Source of the DNA: Candidatus Puniceispirillum sp.
Lineage (GTDB): Bacteria; Pseudomonadota; Alphaproteobacteria; Puniceispirillales; Puniceispirillaceae
Assembly (NCBI GenBank): GCA_028382965.1
Contig: JAOEUK010000002.1
Location: 62,001 to 126,000 of the forward strand
Length of the DNA: 64,000 nucleotides
Reading direction: 5' to 3'
In this document: positions 57,326-64,000 of the stretch, one piece after another
How the letters are laid out: the number at the start of each line of letters is the position of its first letter
Numbering within the stretch: position 1 is the stretch's first letter
Translations under genes and position numbers: made by a program
Notes under the pieces: model-generated
What the model saw: only the letters and a program-made list of their open reading frames with translations
What the model was told of the DNA's origin: nothing
The model's database searches: none

Positions 57326-57499
57326 GCTCACAATTTTAAGGGTTTGGCTCAAATCTGAACGCAATCAAGGGCTTGACAATAATGATTTGCTAAGCAGAAA
57401 AAATCATCACTAAATAGAGCTTGTAGCAATGACTTTATCATTGAAATTTTTTATAATGATTTTCAACAAGTTCTTACATCAAATTTTGTTAAAGGGGTT

Positions 57500-59395
57500 G
57501 TGAAGCGCATGGTGGAAGAGTTCATAAATATGCCAACAAATTTGAAACGCGGCATTGCTTATCTCAAGACTGAACTTAAGACACTTTCCAGCATGCCGGG
57601 AGTTTACCGCATGCAAAATGAAACTGGTGAGGTTCTTTATGTTGGCAAGGCGCGGAATTTGGCTCAAAGAGTAGCCAATTACACACAACCTAACCGTCTA
57701 TCCAATCGGATTATGCGCATGATCAGTGAAACCAAAAAACTGGAAATCATTGTCACTAAATCAGAGGTCGAAGCATTGCTTCTAGAGTCCAACCTCATAA
57801 AAAAAATGAAACCACGATATAATATATTACTTCGTGATGATAAAAGCCTGCCACAAATCTTACTGACTGATGATCACACGTTTGGACAATTGACTAAACA
57901 TCGTGGCCGGAAAAGCCGTAAGGGGGATTATTTTGGACCTTTTGCATCAGCCGGATTTGTCAATCGGACAGTGGCTGATCTCGCCCGAGCATTTATGTTG
58001 CGGACTTGCACTGACAATGTGTTTCAAGCCCGAACACGCCCATGCCTTCAATATCAGATCAAACGCTGCTCCGGACCATGTGTAGGGTTAGTAAACAAAG
58101 AAAACTATGCGAAGCAAATGACTCAGGCCCGACAGTTTCTCAAAGGTGAGTCAGCTAATGTTCAAAAAGATTACGCAACTCGGATGCATAATGCTGCGGA
58201 ACAATTAGATTATGAAACGGCAGCTATTTGGAGAAACCGTATTCGTGCACTTACTGGCATTCAAGCTGACCAAGACATAAATCTGCCAAACGTTAATGAT
58301 GCTGATATTATTGCTGCGGCCCGAAGTGGTGAGCGCAGCTGTATTCAAATTTTTTTCATTCGAAACGGATCTAATTACGGTAATCGATCTTATTTTTTAA
58401 CCCATTTAACCGACACACCATCTAGCCAGGTCATTGGCGCCTTTGTAGGACAGTTCTATCAAGACAAAGATCCCCCTGGTCAAATAATGCTAAGCGAAAT
58501 GCCCGAAGACCATTGCCTACTTTCTGAAGCGCTAACAAATCAAGCAGGACAAAAAGTTCACTTGAGTTGCCCTGTCCGTGGCAATAGGCGCAAAGTCACG
58601 TTGATGGCCCTCAAAAATGCTGAGGAAGCGCTTGCCCGAAACCTTGCCAATGCCTCGTCGCAACGTCGTCTCCTGAATGAACTGGCAAAAACATTTAATC
58701 TGCCAGAACCACCAAGGCGCATTGAAATATATGATAATTCTCACATCCAAGGAAAGCATGCTGTTGGCGGAATGGTTGTTGCTGGCCCTGATGGGTTTGA
58801 AAAAAATTCATACAGGCGATTTAACATCAAGAATGAGGGAAAATTTGCCACCGCCATCGGTGATGACTTTGCAATGATGCGCCAAGTAATTCATCGCCGA
58901 TTCACCCGCGCTTTGAAAGACGACATTAGCCGCCAATCAGCCATTTGGCCTGATTTGCTTCTAATCGATGGTGGGCTCGGCCAGTTATCAGCAGTCCATG
59001 AAGCACTGGAAGAGCTGGGCGTGGACGATCTACCTGTCGTTGCGATTTCGAAAGGACCAGACCGACTTGCGGGTCGCGAGCAATTTCATATTCGGGGCCA
59101 GACAAGTTTTACTCTTCCTCCAGATAGCGCTACCATGCACTTTCTGCAACGCCTTCGTGACGAATCACATCGCTACGCTATAGGAATACACCGCGCTAAA
59201 CGCACGAAGACCGAATTTGTCAATCCATTGGATGGGGTTCCCGGAATTGGTCCAAAGCGCAAAAAGGCATTATTAGGGCATTTTGGCTCAGCACGGGCAG
59301 TTTCAGCTGCTGGCCTGAGTGATTTAGAAGCCGTGGATGGTATTTCAAAAAAATTTGCTCAACAAATTTATGATTGGTTCTATAGTGGAAGATAG
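57500..59395 (+). CDS. uvrC: Excinuclease ABC subunit C
   Basis: Makes both incisions in nucleotide excision repair. The GIY-YIG N-terminus reads SSMPGVYRMQNETGEVLYVGKARNLAQRV, a Cys-rich segment RPCLQYQIKRCSGPCVG follows, then a UVR motif (residues ~205-235), the RNase H-like C-terminal nuclease (RIEIYDNSHIQGKHAVGGMVV, LLIDGGLGQL) and the helix-hairpin-helix pair (DGVPGIGPKRKKALL, VDGISKKFAQQIY). Three starts are possible: GTG 57500, ATG 57509 and ATG 57530; the site AAAGGGG at 57491-57497 is too close to 57500, so ATG 57509 may be the true one. Length 622-631 residues is normal. Confidence 0.96.
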   Translation: MKRMVEEFINMPTNLKRGIAYLKTELKTLSSMPGVYRMQNETGEVLYVGKARNLAQRVANYTQPNRLSNRIMRMISETKKLEIIVTKSEVEALLLESNLIKKMKPRYNILLRDDKSLPQILLTDDHTFGQLTKHRGRKSRKGDYFGPFASAGFVNRTVADLARAFMLRTCTDNVFQARTRPCLQYQIKRCSGPCVGLVNKENYAKQMTQARQFLKGESANVQKDYATRMHNAAEQLDYETAAIWRNRIRALTGIQADQDINLPNVNDADIIAAARSGERSCIQIFFIRNGSNYGNRSYFLTHLTDTPSSQVIGAFVGQFYQDKDPPGQIMLSEMPEDHCLLSEALTNQAGQKVHLSCPVRGNRRKVTLMALKNAEEALARNLANASSQRRLLNELAKTFNLPEPPRRIEIYDNSHIQGKHAVGGMVVAGPDGFEKNSYRRFNIKNEGKFATAIGDDFAMMRQVIHRRFTRALKDDISRQSAIWPDLLLIDGGLGQLSAVHEALEELGVDDLPVVAISKGPDRLAGREQFHIRGQTSFTLPPDSATMHFLQRLRDESHRYAIGIHRAKRTKTEFVNPLDGVPGIGPKRKKALLGHFGSARAVSAAGLSDLEAVDGISKKFAQQIYDWFYSGR

Positions 59396-59476
59396 TTTAA
59401 TTTGATGTTTTAATCGAACATTCATAAGAAGTAATGTAACGGCAAATTTTCCATAGAGGGGCCACAGACGAAATTT

Positions 59477-60046
59477 ATGTTTACCATCGCGTCGCTCCCA
59501 AATTGGATGACTGTCATCCGCATAGCTATCGCCCCACTTATTGCAGTGTTGGTCTGGAGCGATATTCAACCATTAGGGTACCAATTCGCTTTATATCTAT
59601 ACACAGTGGCCAGCATTACAGATTATATTGATGGGTATGTCGCGCGCAAACTAAACGTCGTGTCTCCTTTTGGCGAAATGCTGGACCCAGTCGCTGACAA
59701 GCTACTGATCGCTTCTGTTTTACTTGCATTAGCAAGCGTTGAGACAAGCGGTTGGATATTTATGGTTCCCGCACTAATAATTCTTATTCGTGAATTCATG
59801 ATCTCCGGTTTGCGTGAATACCTAGCAAAGCAAAACATCTCCACACCTGTAACTAATTTAGCAAAATGGAAAACAACTGCACAAATTTTAGCTCTAGGTT
59901 TTTTAATAGGCGCCCCTGGATTCCCCAGCTTTCCCTTTGCACATGAAGTTGGCCTAGCACTTCTATGGATTGCCGCTATCTTGACCATTCAGACTGGTTC
60001 AGGGTATGTGAAGGATGCGTTTCGCCATGTAAGAAATCCGCAGTAA
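59477..60046 (+). CDS. pgsA: CDP-diacylglycerol-glycerol-3-phosphate 3-phosphatidyltransferase
   Basis: Makes phosphatidylglycerol phosphate at the inner membrane. The CDP-alcohol phosphotransferase motif runs as IDGYVARKLN then SPFGEMLDPVADKLL, with the expected DG, AR, G, D, D residues. Four to six membrane helices are predicted over 189 residues, for example FALYLYTVASITDYI and IFMVPALIILI. It lies 81 bp after uvrC; uvrC-pgsA-moaD is a conserved alphaproteobacterial order. Confidence 0.95.
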   Translation: MFTIASLPNWMTVIRIAIAPLIAVLVWSDIQPLGYQFALYLYTVASITDYIDGYVARKLNVVSPFGEMLDPVADKLLIASVLLALASVETSGWIFMVPALIILIREFMISGLREYLAKQNISTPVTNLAKWKTTAQILALGFLIGAPGFPSFPFAHEVGLALLWIAAILTIQTGSGYVKDAFRHVRNPQ

Positions 60047-60209
60047 CGGTAATATTGTATGTAAGTTGTTAAAATCATAAACATTCTGACGATTTGTCTT
60101 TTTTGTCCTAAATAGCCTTGCTCGATACAACGGCATTCTGAATCATTTGTATCAGATAACAGTCGCACTAAGCCTTTGTCAGGCAAAAACGGAAACGAGA
60201 CCATATACA

Positions 60210-60461
60210 ATGAAAATTATGTATTTTGCTTGGTTAAAAGAACATACCGGATGTTCGTCGGAGGATATGAATCTCCCTCAAGGAGTTAATACAGTTGGAG
60301 GCCTGATTCCACACATAGCACAAAAATCATTAGGTCACACTACCGCTTTGGCAAATCTTGACACTGTGAGGGTTGCCGTAAATCGCGTTTATGGGGACCA
60401 TAAAACTCCCATAGCTGAGAGTGATGAAATTGCTTTTTTCCCGCCTGTCACTGGGGGCTAA
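60210..60461 (+). CDS. moaD: Molybdopterin synthase small subunit MoaD
   Basis: Ubiquitin-fold sulfur carrier that donates sulfur to cyclic pyranopterin monophosphate. The 83-residue protein begins MKIMYFAWLKEHTG and ends with the essential Gly-Gly (FFPPVTGG). I chose ATG 60210, where the family begins; an upstream frame to 60147 does not match. It is probably co-transcribed with pgsA (gap 163 bp). The partner moaE, which often follows, is not here; the next gene ilvE lies on the other strand. Confidence 0.92.
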   Translation: MKIMYFAWLKEHTGCSSEDMNLPQGVNTVGGLIPHIAQKSLGHTTALANLDTVRVAVNRVYGDHKTPIAESDEIAFFPPVTGG

Positions 60462-60513
60462 TAAAATCAAAAGCTTGTGACTTTGCAGAGCTTAATTTGG
60501 CTAAGTTCAGTTA

Positions 60514-61389
60514 TCACGCGTTCACTAGAGCTGAATAACCATCAACCATTTTGCGGCAAATATCGCCAGGAATGTATTCATGATCGGCAATTCTAGACAC
60601 AGGGGTCACTTCAGCCGCAGTTCCTGTGAGAAAACATTCGCGCATCAGCCCCAACTCTTCAGGTTTGATATGGCGTTCAATCACTTCGATTTGAATTGAC
60701 CTTGCCAACTCAATCACACTCCGGCGGGTTATTCCATTCAAGAAACAGTCTGCAATAGGTGTATGCATCTTGCCGTTTTCATCGACAAAAAATACATTTG
60801 CGCCGGTCGTTTCAGCCACATATCCACGATAATCCAACATTAAGGCATCGTGGAAACCTTTACGTTCAGCCTCATGCTTCGATAAAGTGCAAATCATATA
60901 AAGACCAGCAGCTTTTGCATGCACTGGCGCTGATTCGGGTGATGGCCTCTTCCAACTTGCAATATCAAGTGTGATCCCCTTCATCTTTATGTCAGCGTCA
61001 AAATAACTTGGCCACTCCCAGGCTGCAATCGCCAGATGAGCAGTAGTTTGTTGTGCTGAAACTGCCATCATTTCAGATCCACGCCAACAATAGGCGCGCA
61101 CATACCCATCGACAATATTGTTGGCTCCTATAACAGCTTGTTTCGCAGCATCAAGTTCATCGTCAGTGATGGGTAGGTCGAAGTCCATTATTCTGGCAGA
61201 CCCACGTAACCTTTTTGTATGCTCGCGGCCCTTAAAAATTTTGCCGCCGTATACACGTTCACCCTCGAACACCAGACTGGCGTAATGCAACCCATGGCTC
61301 AATGTATGCGCCTTTGCATCACGCCATGGCACAATTTCACTATCCATCCATATGCTACCATCACGATCATCAAACGGTATCAAAGCCAT
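60514..61389 (-). CDS. ilvE: Branched-chain amino acid aminotransferase
   Basis: PLP-dependent class IV transaminase for Val, Leu and Ile. It has SLVFEGERVYGGKIF and RAYCWRGSE, the catalytic Lys segment VHAKAAGLYMICTLSKHEAERKGFHDALMLD, and ETTGANVFFVDENGKM with FLNGITRRSVIELA. 291 residues is normal for the short bacterial form. AGGGAGA precedes the ATG by 8 bp. D-amino acid aminotransferase and 4-amino-4-deoxychorismate lyase are related but the motifs fit IlvE best. It converges with moaD and is divergent from petP. Confidence 0.94.
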   Translation of the reverse strand: MALIPFDDRDGSIWMDSEIVPWRDAKAHTLSHGLHYASLVFEGERVYGGKIFKGREHTKRLRGSARIMDFDLPITDDELDAAKQAVIGANNIVDGYVRAYCWRGSEMMAVSAQQTTAHLAIAAWEWPSYFDADIKMKGITLDIASWKRPSPESAPVHAKAAGLYMICTLSKHEAERKGFHDALMLDYRGYVAETTGANVFFVDENGKMHTPIADCFLNGITRRSVIELARSIQIEVIERHIKPEELGLMRECFLTGTAAEVTPVSRIADHEYIPGDICRKMVDGYSALVNA

Positions 61390-61507
61390 ATCAGGTTCTC
61401 CCTACAAATACTTAAAGTAACAATATTAATAATTTAAATGGTTCCAATTCGGCCATTTTATGTTAACGTGAATATGATGTATTTATTCAAATTCTTAATT
61501 GGTCAGC

Positions 61508-62008
61508 ATGGCTGACGTAAAACCAATTGGCAAGGCTCTTTTTCTTCGTGAGGAAGAATTACGCCGCGGCATTGAATTAATGTTTTTCGCTTATCGTGAT
61601 TTCACTGGCGAAGCAGATTGGATTTTAGCTGAAAAAGCTATGGGCAGGGCGCATCATCGCGCCATTTATTTCATTGGCCGCCATCCAGGCATCACTGTCA
61701 GCAACCTTTTAAACATCCTTTGTATAACAAAGCAAAGTTTGTCACGCGTTCTCTCAGGCTTGATGAAAGATGGATATGTCATCCAAAAACCAGGAGTAAC
61801 TGACCGACGGCAACGTCTGCTATTTCTTACAAAAATTGGAATTGCTTTTGAGTCTCGACTAACATCTATGCAAGCACGCCGATTTGCTGCCGCTTACCGT
61901 GGAGCCGGAGTTGATGCAGTTGACGGATTTCAACAAGTGTTGCACAGATTACTCGACATCGATACCATTAGCCAAATGAGCCAACAAGACCGTTTGGCAA
62001 ACGAGTAA
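61508..62008 (+). CDS. petP: MarR family regulator, PetP type
   Basis: Winged-helix protein that closely resembles Rhodobacter capsulatus PetP in recalled sequence: RRGIELMFFAYRDFTGEADWILAEKAMGRAHHRAIYFIGRHPGITVSNLLNIL, then the recognition helix ITKQSLSRVLSGLMKDGYV. In R. capsulatus petP and petR lie together upstream of the cytochrome bc1 genes; petR is essential, and the precise targets are unsettled. ATG 61508 (166 residues) is chosen; an in-frame TTG lies 9 bp earlier. It is followed by petR 66 bp later, so they probably form one operon with the kinase. Confidence 0.88.
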   Translation: MADVKPIGKALFLREEELRRGIELMFFAYRDFTGEADWILAEKAMGRAHHRAIYFIGRHPGITVSNLLNILCITKQSLSRVLSGLMKDGYVIQKPGVTDRRQRLLFLTKIGIAFESRLTSMQARRFAAAYRGAGVDAVDGFQQVLHRLLDIDTISQMSQQDRLANE

Positions 62009-62074
62009 AATTATTTTGATTAATATACCTGTTTTTAACTTCACGTTGTGCTGCAAATAAACGAGGGGGTCTTC

Positions 62075-62770
62075 ATGTCGGAGCATCACATCCTGGTCAT
62101 CGATGATGATGAACGTCTTCGTCTTCTTCTACGCCGTTTTCTTGAGGAAAGCGGATTTCGTGTTACTGATGCTTGCAATGCCAGTGAAGCGCGAAAAATC
62201 CTAGCAGGTATAGCCTTTGACCTTTTAGTTATTGATATCATGATGCCAGGAGAAACAGGACTTGAGTTTTTGACTGACATTCGAAAGGAAAATCCTGTAC
62301 CTGCACTATTTTTGACCGCTATGTCTGATACGGAAAATCGAATTGAAGGCTTAGAGGTAGGCGCAGATGACTATATGTCAAAACCTTTTGAACCTCGCGA
62401 GCTTGTACTCCGAATAAAAAGAATACTACAACGCAAACTTACCAATGAGCCCGACAACATGCAGATCATGTTTGGGCCTTTTCATTTTGACCCTAACACC
62501 GCCATGCTGTCAAAGTCAGGTAATCGAATTCATATCACAACTGCTGAGCAGCAGTTGCTAATGAGTTTTGGAAAGCGACCAAATCAGATCCTGTCACGTG
62601 ATGATCTTGGCGCTGCACTTGATGGACGTATGGAAGGAAGGTCAATTGATGTTGCAGTTGCTAGGCTGCGCCGTAAATTGGAGCCAAATCCGCGGCATCC
62701 AGTCTATTTGCAAACTGTCCGTAATCAAGGCTGGATATTGCGCACCGACACCACATTAACGATGCGTTAG
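62075..62770 (+). CDS. petR: OmpR-family response regulator, PetR type
   Basis: Two-component regulator. The receiver has the acidic pocket VIDDDERL (Asp10-Asp12), the phosphorylated Asp54 in LLVIDIMMPGETG, and the conserved Lys in YMSKPFEPREL. The C-terminal OmpR-type winged helix (TTAEQQLLMSFGKRPNQILSRDDLGAAL, RSIDVAVARLRRKLE) follows. ATG 62075 has GAGGGGG 6 bp upstream and is preferred over a GTG 27 bp earlier. It lies between petP and an EnvZ-like kinase, which is probably its cognate sensor. Strong likeness to R. capsulatus PetR is from recall. Confidence 0.93.
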   Translation: MSEHHILVIDDDERLRLLLRRFLEESGFRVTDACNASEARKILAGIAFDLLVIDIMMPGETGLEFLTDIRKENPVPALFLTAMSDTENRIEGLEVGADDYMSKPFEPRELVLRIKRILQRKLTNEPDNMQIMFGPFHFDPNTAMLSKSGNRIHITTAEQQLLMSFGKRPNQILSRDDLGAALDGRMEGRSIDVAVARLRRKLEPNPRHPVYLQTVRNQGWILRTDTTLTMR

Positions 62771-62782
62771 GCTTATATTTCC

Positions 62783-64000
62783 ATGCAGTTACGCGAATTT
62801 CTTCCAAAAACCCTGTTTGGGCGAATGCTATCAATCATCCTTGTCCCAATGATTTTTGTGCAGATTATTACTGTTTTTATCTTTTACGAACGCCACTGGG
62901 ACACTGTCACCCGCCACATGGCGCAAAACCTTGCTGGTGAGATAGCCTTATTAGTCAGCAACATTGGTTCAAGACCCGATAAATTTACTATTGAAACCAT
63001 AACTGCCAAAGGTGCCCAATATTTCAACTTTCCAATTTATTTCCGAGAAGGTGATCTTCTGCCAACTATTCCTGTTGCCCCTCCCGAAACATATGCAGAA
63101 ACTATGTTACGACGTGAACTAAAACGACAGGTTAAACAAGCGTGGCGTCTTGACACTAGCAGTAATGAAAATTTAATTTTTGTTGATTTAGAAGTAGCAA
63201 ATGGTGTCCTTCGGATCTATGCAAGCCGAAAGCGTATTTTTAGTTCTACCAGTTGGACATTTATAGGCTGGACAGTGAGCAGTTCAATTATTCTTTTTGC
63301 TATCGCTCTAATGTTTCTTCGTGGTCAAGTTCGCCCTATTCACCGTTTGGCAAACGCAGCACGGCAGCTTGGCTTAGGCCGCACTGCACCTGATTACCGG
63401 TTAGAGGGTGCACGTGAAGTTCGTCTTGCTGGCCGGGCTTTTCAAGCCATGCGACATCGTATCATGCGGCAAGTAAATGAACGCACAGAGATGTTAGCTG
63501 GAGTTAGCCATGATTTAAGAACGCCCCTTACCCGCATTCGCCTCCAATTGGCATTAATGAAAGAGAGCGTTGACACAAAAGCCATCATAAATGATCTTAG
63601 TGAAATGGAAGAAATGATTGGCGGGTATATTGCATTCGTAGCAGGTGAAGGCGAGGAAGCACCCCAAGATATTGCCATTAATTTATTACTTGAGCGGCTT
63701 GTCACACAAGCCCAAAAAAGCCACAAATTTGATATCACACTCTTACCTGTAAAGGACGAAGTTCCAGTTTTCCCAATGCGGAGAAATGCCATTCAAAGAG
63801 CTTTCTCAAATATTATTTCTAACGCCATACGCTATTCTTCAAAATCTATAGTTACCATTCAACTGCGTAATGATGAACTAATTCTCACTTTTGATGATGA
63901 TGGTGCAGGCATCCCAAAGGAGCGTAGAGCCGATGCAATTCGTCCCTTTATTCGGCTTGAAGAATCTAGAAATAGACGCACTGGTGGTGCTGGCCTCGGC
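62783..64000 (+). CDS. EnvZ-like sensor histidine kinase (runs off right edge)
   Basis: Two membrane helices are predicted: about 16-36 (MLSIILVPMIFVQIITVFIF) and about 160-183, with a short periplasmic sensor between them. A HAMP linker follows (QVRPIHRLANAARQLGLGRT), then the H-box GVSHDLRTPLTRIRLQ with phosphorylated His243, the N-box (AFSNIISNAIRYS), and the G1 box TFDDDGAGIP. The G2 box begins in the last bases (GGAGLG). The C-terminus lies outside the window. It starts 12 bp after petR, so it is the likely cognate kinase, an EnvZ-like type. Confidence 0.93.
   Translation, partial: MQLREFLPKTLFGRMLSIILVPMIFVQIITVFIFYERHWDTVTRHMAQNLAGEIALLVSNIGSRPDKFTIETITAKGAQYFNFPIYFREGDLLPTIPVAPPETYAETMLRRELKRQVKQAWRLDTSSNENLIFVDLEVANGVLRIYASRKRIFSSTSWTFIGWTVSSSIILFAIALMFLRGQVRPIHRLANAARQLGLGRTAPDYRLEGAREVRLAGRAFQAMRHRIMRQVNERTEMLAGVSHDLRTPLTRIRLQLALMKESVDTKAIINDLSEMEEMIGGYIAFVAGEGEEAPQDIAINLLLERLVTQAQKSHKFDITLLPVKDEVPVFPMRRNAIQRAFSNIISNAIRYSSKSIVTIQLRNDELILTFDDDGAGIPKERRADAIRPFIRLEESRNRRTGGAGLG

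Larger units (their letters stand above)
56952..57499. other. AT-rich gap with DnaA-box matches (possible origin or regulatory region)
   Basis: The longest gap in the window. It contains a perfect DnaA box TTATCCACA at 57239-57247, a second consensus match TTTTACACA at 57038-57046, a one-mismatch box TTCTCCACA at 57227-57235, and near-matches on the other strand. Two small hairpins occur in the AT-rich part (AAGAAG-TTTTT-CTTCTT at 57102-57118; GCCTA-TTTTT-TAGGC at 57161-57175) and a palindrome GCGAG-A-CTCGC is near 57290. No protein or RNA gene is clear. It could be oriC, a DnaA-binding reservoir or a uvrC control region. Confidence 0.5.

Noticed and set aside
57373-57378. TTGACA as a uvrC promoter -35
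   Set aside because: No acceptable -10 hexamer lies 15-19 bp downstream.
1-64000. CRISPR array, insertion sequences or prophage
   Set aside because: No regularly spaced repeats, transposase or integrase motifs, or phage structural genes were seen in the reading.

Overview
The window looks like a chromosomal segment of a free-living, AT-rich alphaproteobacterium. The class rests on gene order: glmM-folP-ftsH-tilS-cpoB-pal-tolBARQ-ybgC-ruvBAC-yebC on one strand, zapA-6S RNA-ygfA, carAB-greA divergent from yqeY-dnaG-rpoD, uvrC-pgsA-moaD, and a petP-petR pair. An ELM1-family protein and a MarR/OmpR pair very close to Rhodobacter PetP/PetR agree with this. A marine, SAR116-like lineage is my best guess from gene order and base composition, but the sequence alone does not prove it. 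I see no phage, transposase, plasmid module, CRISPR array or recognisable complete defence system. Nearly everything is core metabolism and information processing.

Layout. 1-16952 (all minus): cell envelope and recombination. Phosphoglucosamine mutase (cut by the window edge), dihydropteroate synthase, FtsH, TilS, the complete Tol-Pal set with CpoB, YbgC, the RuvABC resolvasome, YebC, a YmdB-type phosphoesterase, ygfA, 6S RNA, ZapA and a small coiled-coil protein. 17281-24300 (plus): transketolase, GAPDH, EF-P, an inositol-monophosphatase-family enzyme, and a MotA/ExbB plus MotB/OmpA-like pair. 24487-34864 (mostly minus): an ABC exporter, L31 (plus strand), PPDK, both glycyl-tRNA synthetase subunits, a small zinc-ribbon membrane protein, an S49 peptidase, a TrmN6-like methyltransferase and a DUF2007 protein. 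35111-40518 (plus): polyprenyl diphosphate synthase, an RNA m5U-type methyltransferase, a ribbon-helix-helix protein, a glutamine-amidotransferase relic without its catalytic core, and a solitary HyuA-type protein. 40709-45459 (minus): a CAT-anticodon tRNA (probably tRNA-Ile2), rpoD, dnaG, yqeY. 45670-54708: carAB, greA, an Lrp-type regulator, an ELM1-family protein, MsrP and an aspartate-aminotransferase-family enzyme. 54822-64000: uvrB, a 548-bp AT-rich gap with DnaA-box matches, uvrC, pgsA, moaD, ilvE, petP, petR and an EnvZ-like kinase cut by the right edge.

Genes that belong together: TilS would modify the CAT-anticodon tRNA encoded 35 kb away. MoaD supplies a step of the molybdopterin pathway that MsrP depends on, although moaE and msrQ are not beside them. 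Tol-Pal, ZapA and FtsH link envelope constriction to division. UvrB and UvrC flank the only long gap.

I did not find a convincing wholly new system. The best leads are the deleted glutamine amidotransferase at 38014-38484, the DnaA-box gap at 56952-57499, the orphan MotA/OmpA-type motor pair at 22070-24300, the tandem repeat between yqeY and carA, and the unusual cofactor-site residues of GAPDH.
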